Below are positions 12,441-64,000 of a stretch of DNA of 64,000 nt, piece after piece. Position numbers and translations under genes: made by a program. Where the stretch lies: NCBI GenBank assembly GCA_037179515.1, contig JAXCGZ010001922.1, positions 45,001 to 109,000 of the forward strand, in the 5' to 3' direction. Within the stretch, counting starts at the first letter, position 1. Each line of letters begins with the position of its first letter. This stretch comes from Halocaridina rubra. Lineage: Eukaryota; Arthropoda; Malacostraca; Decapoda; Atyidae. The notes below the pieces were generated by a model. That model searched no databases, was not told the origin of the DNA, and saw only the letters and a program-made list of their open reading frames with translations.

Positions 12441-12689
12441 AAATATATGGATAAATAGATAGATAAATATCCACAAAATTACTTGTACCAAGCATTGTTC
12501 AGGCTATTCCTAACAAATTAACTCCTCGTTTCAGAAAGAGCCATCATGTGAAAATCATCCTACCCTCAATTGGTCTGGTGTTGAGGAGCAGTCGGATCGT
12601 CTGTGGTTGTTAGGATTCCCATCCGATCACACTGCTCGACCGGTGTTCAAGGCCAATCGCACCATGTATGGTCATCCAAAGAACGCATG

Positions 12690-13830
12690 AGTTCTTCTTC
12701 TTTCGACCTTATTGATCCCACTGAATAGCAGGGTCGGCCGCTCGAGTCAACTTCCTCCACATGTTCCTATCCCTTGCATCTCCCTCCTCCAATCCAACTT
12801 CAACCATATCCCTCCCCACCACGTCCATCCATCTGATCCGCTGGCGCCCCACACTCCTTCTCCCTGTCACTGGCATGTTCTTAGCTCTCCTGATTGGTTC
12901 CTCCTCCCCTCGTCTTACTACATGGCCATAGTATCTCAGACGAGCTTCCCTAACCTTCTCTATGACATTACAAATTCCACACAATCTTCTTATATGTCGA
13001 CTCTCCCTCCTCTCCAGTAATGATAATCCAGCAATCCATCTAACCATCCTCATTTCTGTTCTCTCCAACAGTCCCTCCTCTCTCCTCCTAAGTGACAAAG
13101 CTTCTGCCCCATATAGCAATACAGTCCTGACCACTGTCTTGTATATCTTCATTCTTAGTTTTTCACCATGCTTCCCCCACTCTCTGTCTTACTGCATTCT
13201 TTGTACCTCCCTCCTCTGTTAATACTGATCCCAAGTAGTTAAACTCACTGCTCTGACTTAGCACTGTACCATCTTCCATTTGGAGGTTTACCTCTTCCTG
13301 ACCTCCTTTACTACTAACCATTAGCTCCGTCTTTCCTGGGTTTACTTTCAATCCTTTCTTTTCGAGGGCCCTTTTTCCATGCTAAAAACCTTTCTTGCAG
13401 TTCATCTTCTGTGTCTGCTATAATGACTAAATCTTCGGCAAACATCAGTTCCCACAGCTCTTCATTATTTCTTAACTCTCTTGTCAAAGCGTCGATAACA
13501 ACGAGGAACAAGAACGGACTCAGAGCTGATCCCTGATGGAGGCCGACCTAAACAGGGAATGCCTCAGTCTCCCCATACTTTGTCTGTACAATGGTTCCTG
13601 CCCCCTCATACATCATCTTCACTATTCTTACTAACTTCTCTGGTACTCCTCTCTTTCTCAAACACCAATATACCATTCTTCTCGGTATCCTATCATACGC
13701 CTTTTCAAGATCCACAGAACACATGTAAACATTTTTGTTTCCATCTAAATACTTTTCTTGGACTTGCATTTCAGGAGACAAATTCCTATGCTCGCAATAC
13801 TCCATATCCAGGTCAGTCTCATTTCTGCTT
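12690..13830 (-). mobile_element. RTE-like LINE remnant (RT domain to 3' end)
   Basis: Minus-strand blocks encode SVDLEKAYDRIPRRMVYWCL (about 13735-13660), MFAEDLVIIADTEDELQ (about 13450-13400), FNYLGSVLTEEGGTKNAVRQ and the tail LLYGAEALSLRRREEGLLER ... RLRYYGHVVRRGEEEP ... RQRIRWMDVVGRD, ending at about 12709. These are typical of the RTE clade. The catalytic box reads FAED instead of FADD, and at least three frame changes are present, so it is inactive. Confidence 0.82.
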
Positions 13831-13959
13831 ATTGGCCATATCTACTAGCACTACTAAAGGTTGAAACAATGAGTTTGAAAAATTTTAAAATCATAGTTGT
13901 AAATAATTGCGCTCTTTTTAATATACACGAAAAGTGCTATGTGTTTTCATTATATATTC

Positions 13960-14428
<469 letters not shown>

Positions 14429-14499
14429 CTGAAGGTTTTTTGAACTTAAATAGGTCTGTCCAGGACAGTTCGATGTTAAGTCTTCCTTCAGTTACGGTT

Positions 14500-15898
<1,399 letters not shown>

Positions 15899-15900
15899 CT

Positions 15901-16165
15901 ACAGTTTAGCGGGGCATACCAATGTTCAAAACCTACCAATAGACTGGCGGATGAACACACATCAAAAATGGCGACAATAGGCATACCAAATTTTTTTTTA
16001 CTATCCTAACTTAAAATACTTACCTAACCTCTTAGTCAGGGGGGCTTCGCCTCCCTTGGACCACCATCTTACTATCCTAACTAAAAACACTTACCTAACC
16101 TACAGTTGAACTACTTACCTGAGTGGAGGGATGAGGTCGTTGAGCGGCATGCCCCGCTAAACTGT
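15901..16165. mobile_element. inverted-repeat-bounded MITE-like element
   Basis: Bounded by ACAGTTTAGCGGGGCA at 15901 and its exact complement TGCCCCGCTAAACTGT ending at 16165. The interior holds two copies of CTATCCTAACT(T)AAAA-ACTTACCTAACCT. No coding capacity. A target duplication is not evident. It lies about 450 bp upstream of the ENGASE start codon. Confidence 0.6.
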
Positions 16166-16601
16166 AAACTACCTGCCTTTCCTAACCTAATCTAAAAGGT
16201 AGTAATTTCTGACAGTGTTCAAGGTCAATTTTATTTAAAATCATCAATCACCAGAAGAAATATGTTGTAAAATACTATTTTTTATGTTGTAAATTACTAT
16301 TTTTAGGTTTGCCTAGCTTAGGTTAGATAAGCTTAACAATTATTTTCTGACTGTTTTCCAGGTCACATTCAGTCAAAACATGCCAGAAATCATAGGGAAT
16401 ATATAATTTTTACCTCCAAAATGTGTAATAGTAAATATTTGTTTAATTTTTACAATCACGGATTATTGATATGTATTTATTACCTCCATGTCACATATAA
16501 TAAAAAAACAAATATAATTTTTACTATATAATGACTTTATTCTTAAGACATAATTTTAAGATATTTTACAAAGAGTTAACGATATTTTAGCCTAATTTCA
16601 G
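16166..16601. other. ENGASE 5' flank, possibly the end of an upstream intron
   Basis: Contains scattered CCTAACCTAA and TTAGGTTAG words, a motif class common in arthropod DNA. It ends in cctaatttcag, a plausible 3' splice site (AG at 16600-16601), which would place an unseen 5' non-coding exon further upstream. Confidence 0.4.
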
Positions 16602-16607
16602 ATGTGA
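16602..16607 (+). promoter_or_regulatory. possible start-stop uORF (ATGTGA)
   Basis: If the leader exon starts after the AG at 16601, its first six bases are ATG TGA, in the same frame as and six bases upstream of the ENGASE ATG. Start-stop elements can stall initiation. Its presence in the mRNA is inferred. Confidence 0.25.
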
Positions 16608-16613
16608 CAAGAC

Positions 16614-55087
<38,474 letters not shown>

Positions 55088-55606
55088 TAGTTCTCAGAAT
55101 AATGCAGAGATAGGTTCTCAGAAGTCACGGGTAAATGGAAAATCGCGTGAAAAAGCGAGTCATTTTCCATAGGAAACAATGTAAATGGGCATAGCTTGTT
55201 CCACAACCGTCCATAGACACACTATACCAAAGATATAAGATAAGTAAAACTTATTTTATAAGTACATAACAAATCAGAAAGACCTGTAGTTATTTGTATT
55301 AACATGCAAATAGTGCTCAGTATAAAAGATATACAGATTTACTGTACAGTAAACAAATTAATGCACTCTATTATGCCGTTGGCAACAGGCTCACACTGGG
55401 ACGTGCATGGTGGCCAGACACACTATGCCAAAGATATAAGTAAAACATTTTAAGTACATAACAAAGCAGAAAGACTTGTAGTTATTTATATTAACATGCA
55501 AATAGTGTAGAGTCTAAAAGATATACAGATTTACTGTACAGTAAACAAATTAATGCACTCTATTTTGTCGTTGGCAACAGGCTTACACTGGGACGTGCAT
55601 GATGGT

Positions 55607-55808
55607 CAGGGTTGCCAGATAAAGAGGATGTTTTTATGTTCAAATGTATGGTACATTTTAAGATATATATTAATTACAAGATGGTAATACATACTGTAAT
55701 TTAAATAAAAATGTGCTTCATCTTTATGATACTTGAAATAACTTACCAGCTTACATGTATATGTTTTATATTTATAATTTCTCTCATTCATCTATTGTGG
55801 CAACATTG
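55607..55808. mobile_element. hAT-like MITE, third copy
   Basis: CAGGGTTGCCAGA ... TTGTGGCAACATTG at the same place in the element as in S2. The left duplication is degraded (ATGATGGT) and the right is ATGGTGGC. Confidence 0.72.
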
Positions 55809-56544
55809 ATGGTGGCGGTGAGGACGAGGATGCATATGTTTTGTCATACCTCCGTATCAGCTGATGCACCCTCACACGCTATATCCCTGATGTTATTATA
55901 TTGAAAATATGTTTGCTGTTTGTTCTTAATGCTTTTTTTCAATTTTCTTCATAATATCCGATTGCATTAAGCGGTAGAAGAGGAGTAGGATGTGGAAGAA
56001 CGAACCTCTATCGGCAAATGTTTTGTTACTTCCGTATCAGCTGATACACCCTCACACGCTATTTCCCTGACAATATTACACCTAGTTCTCAGAATAACGC
56101 CTAGATAGGCTCTCAGAAGTGTCGGGTAAATGGAAAATCGCGTGAAAAAACGAGTCATTTTCCATAGGAAACAATGATAAAGGGCATAGATACGTTCCAA
56201 ACCTTACATAGACACACCATGCCAAAGATATAAGATAAGTAAAAAACATATTTTATTACTGCATAGCAAAGCAGAAAGCCCTGTATCTATTTTTAAGAGT
56301 ATACAAAAGATATTCATATTCACTTTACAGCTAGAAATTAACATACATTACTGTACTGTACTCCATTATGCAGTGGGCAACAGTCATACAGTACATTGGG
56401 ACATGCATGGTGGCCGTGAGCAAGTAACTTATGCGGTAGAAGAGGATGAGGATGCAGGAGAACGAACCTCTATCTGCAAATGTAAACAGAGATAAAATAA
56501 AAATTATAAATAACCAAAGCAAGACTAAAAAAACGAAAAAAAAA

Positions 56545-57020
56545 TTAATTATGCAATGCCTAAATCTACCATATGACAGATTAAAAAAACTTAATCTACA
56601 TTTTCTAGAGAGGTGCAGAGTTAGGGGGGATATGATTGAGGTGTGTAAATGGTTTGAAGGGATTAACAAGGGTGATATTAATAAAGTATTAAAAATTCAT
56701 GATCAAACCAGAACTCGTAATGGGTAATGGATATAAGCTTGATAAATTTAGGTTCAGAAGGGAAATTGGCGAATATTGGCTTGGTAATACCATAGAGTAT
56801 TCCTAGTAGTAGGATAAATGCCAATACCTTAGACACCTTCAAATGTAGATTAGATAGACATATGACAGAGGTAGGGTGGGTGTATATATAATGTATAATG
56901 ATGATGATCCTTTCTTATCGTAATCCTCTTTGTACTCGTGGAAGAAGCGTCCGTGGGCGCTTAAAAAAAGAAATAAATAAATAAATAAAAAAAATAAAAT
57001 AAAATAAAATAATAATCTTG
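56545..57020 (+). mobile_element. 3' fragment of a second CR1-like LINE family
   Basis: Encodes LNLPYDRLKKLNLHFLERCR, VRGDMIEVCKWFEGINKGDI and KIHDQTRTRNG, a stop, then NTLDTFKCRLDRHMTEVG, the CR1 C-terminal pattern but clearly distinct from copies A-F. A 3' UTR ends in (AAATA)n. It is inserted in S5. Confidence 0.75.
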
Positions 57021-57396
57021 GGGGGGGGGATTATTCGCGGAATTCGATTTTTTTACTATTATCTTTTGGGGGAGTTATTGCAATTTTGCGGATACAAAAA
57101 TCGGGCATAAAAGGAACAAGGTGTATATTGAAAATATGTTTGCTGTTTGTTCTTAATGCTTTTTTTCAATTTTCTTCATAATATCCGATTGCATTAAGTG
57201 GTAGAAGAGGAGGAGGATGGCGGAAAAGTGCCTTTGAGGCGGTCAATTTTTTACTAAAATGAAATTTTTTTGTTCGAATATTTTTGCGTGGGTGTTATTT
57301 GCGAGTTTCGTATTTTTTACTATTATTTTTTAGGGGCGTTATTGCAATTTCGCGGTTAAAAAAAATGCGGAAAAAAGGAACAAGGTTATATATATA

Positions 57397-60604
<3,208 letters not shown>

Positions 60605-60720
60605 CAGTTCTTAGAATAATGCAAAGATAGGTTCTCAAAAGTGGCATGTAATGTAAAAATCGCGTAATGTAACATGTCATATTCCATAAAAAACAATGAT
60701 AATGGGCATAGATACTTTTT

Positions 60721-61201
60721 GCAACTTGAAAAAGCACATAGCTAAGCTTGAAAAAGTTCAAAGACATGCCACAAAACTGGTGCCAGAAATACGCAATCTC
60801 GGTTATGATGAGAGGCTGAGGGAATTAGACTTGCCATCACTCGAAGCTAGAAGAGTAAGGGGGGATATGGTGACAGTCTTTAAATTCCTTCATGGTTATG
60901 ATAGAGTGGATAGGGATCGATATTTCGATATGGCTGGCTCTAGAACTAGAGGTCATAGTTTGAAGCTTCGGAAGAAAACTTGTTTGCAGGATGTAAGGAA
61001 ATACTTTTTCAGTGTAAGAGTAGTTGATAATTGGAATTCGCTAAGCGAGGAGGTAGTTAATGCTACCTCAATCCATAGTTTTAAGGACAGGTATGATAAG
61101 TATCACTAAGTCTAAAAATGGAACCGATCAGGAGACGGGAAGATACGAGCTTTGGGCTCTTTCCCGTAAACACAATTAGGTAATCACAATTAGGTAATCA
61201 C
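60721..61201 (+). mobile_element. CR1-like LINE 3' fragment, copy F
   Basis: Starts AACTTGAAAAAGCACATAGC and ends in two AATTAGGTAATCACA units. An open frame to TAA at 61109 encodes the ORF2 C-terminus ([38 protein letters not shown]). It replaces about 20 bp of the left module of S6. Confidence 0.88.
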
Positions 61202-61414
61202 ACTATGCCAAAGATATGAGATAAGTAGAACATGTTTTATAAGCACATAACAAAGCAGAAAGACCTGTAGGTATTTTTATTCAAAAACAAATAGTTAAGA
61301 GTATAAAAAATATTCAGTTTTACTGTACAGTAAGCAAATTAACATTCTATATTATGCGGTGAGCAACAGGCATACACTGGGACGTTCATGGTGGCGGTGA
61401 GCATGTAACTTAAA

Positions 61415-62070
61415 GGGCGATTGAATCAGATGAGCTCACCACAACACCTTGTACCACTCTCCAACACTTGCTTCCATCCCTAGTGACGAAGTTATCGTAT
61501 AGAAATGCTTATTATCTAAGTCAAATTGATGTAATATGCAACACAACGAAAGGATATCAAAACATCGTCATTTATGACATTATTTTACTACGAATACTTA
61601 CATAAAAGGGCAATTTTTTGCTGTTTATAATTTAGATAGAGCCCTTTCCTTTTACGTCTGGCACCAGCACACGTTGAAGTTGCCATAAATGATTAAAACA
61701 TAAAATCATCCTCTTCATCCCCTCCCCCCCTCTCAGTCCAGGGTGTACCCTTAAGGGCGACTGAATCAGTTGAGCTCACCGCAACACCTCATACCACTCT
61801 TCCAACACTTGCTTCCATCCCTAGTGACGAAGTTATCGTATGGAAACACTGATTATCTAAGTCAAATTGATGTAAAATGCAACACAACGAAAGGATATCA
61901 AAACATCGTCATTTATGATATTATTTTACTATGAATAGTTACATAAAAGGGCAATATTTTGCTGTTTATAGTTTAGATAGAGCCCTTTCCATTTACACCT
62001 GGCACCAGCACACGTTAAAGTTGCCAGAAAATCTTCCTTTTTACCCCCTCCCAACCCAGGGTATCCCCTT
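61415..62070. repeat. two tandem copies of a 337-bp unit
   Basis: Units begin AAGGGCGATTGAATCAG (61415) and AAGGGCGACTGAATCAG (about 61752). Both contain CTTGCTTCCATCCCTAGTGA, CGAAAGGATATCAAAACATC and GGCACCAGCACACGTT. They differ by small indels; no ORF. Confidence 0.85.
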
Positions 62071-62183
62071 AATTCCCATGTAAATGTATGCACATGGCAG
62101 CAAGGTGGAAAAGTGCCTCCGAGGCAGTTGCTTATTTACTAAAATGAAAATGTTTTTTCTATTTTTTTTTGCGGGCATTATTC

Positions 62184-62189
62184 ATATAT

Positions 62190-62283
<94 letters not shown>
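62184..62283. repeat. (TA)n microsatellite
   Basis: 100 bp, right border of S6. Confidence 0.97.
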
Positions 62284-62286
<3 letters not shown>

Positions 62287-62310
62287 CACTGAACTGTTAA
62301 CATACAGTCT

Positions 62311-63843
<1,533 letters not shown>

Positions 63844-63845
63844 TC

Positions 63846-63972
<127 letters not shown>

Positions 63973-64000
63973 ACTGACAAAGCCACTCTCTTTGGCTCTC

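Noticed and set aside
16020..16330. Interstitial telomeric repeats (TTAGG-like CCTAACCTAA words)
   Set aside because: Only scattered 8-10 bp words, no tandem (TTAGG)n run.

Overview
The window looks like non-coding-rich, repeat-dense nuclear DNA of an arthropod, most likely a decapod crustacean (inference). The basis is one multi-exon metazoan gene with GT/AG introns, abundant CR1-like and RTE-like LINEs, Tigger/pogo DNA transposons, tRNA-derived SINEs and very long (TA)n microsatellites (26 tracts, roughly 4.4 kb or 7% of the window). No prokaryotic gene organisation is present.

The only host gene I can support is cytosolic endo-beta-N-acetylglucosaminidase (ENGASE, GH85) on the + strand. 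Seven coding exons between 16614 and 54381 join in frame at canonical splice sites into 364 codons that cover most of the catalytic barrel, including the Asn-x-Glu catalytic pair. The 3' part of the gene is not in the window or was not recognised. Introns 3 and 6 are each about 13 kb and consist almost entirely of transposons and TA arrays.

Layout. 1-3.4 kb: minus-strand CR1-like LINE with open ORF1 and open ORF2, cut by the window edge. 3.4-16.6 kb: TA arrays, SINE, several 5'-truncated CR1 copies, a second LINE type and an RTE remnant. 16.6-20 kb: ENGASE exons 1-3. 20-32.9 kb (intron 3): a chain of TA-flanked elements (Tigger-type MITEs, a 180-bp-repeat element in two copies, a deleted Tigger, a large fold-back, inverted Penelope-like fragments around an RTE copy, another fold-back). 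32.9-40.9 kb: exons 4-6, a Tigger derivative and intronic hairpins. 41-54.3 kb (intron 6): more Tigger derivatives, 180-bp-repeat elements, an RTE copy with its RT domain deleted, a near-complete CR1 3' half, MITEs and SINEs. 54.3-64 kb: exon 7, then TA arrays alternating with further copies of the 180-bp-repeat element, a 3.1-kb Tigger with few lesions, and a 0.47-kb palindrome.

The most unusual feature is the architecture rather than any one gene. DNA-transposon ends, fold-back palindromes and an apparently unnamed modular element (constant ends, exchangeable tandem-repeat core, datable hAT-like MITE insertion) repeatedly abut long TA arrays on one or both sides. All family assignments come from reading motifs by eye; no database search was possible.
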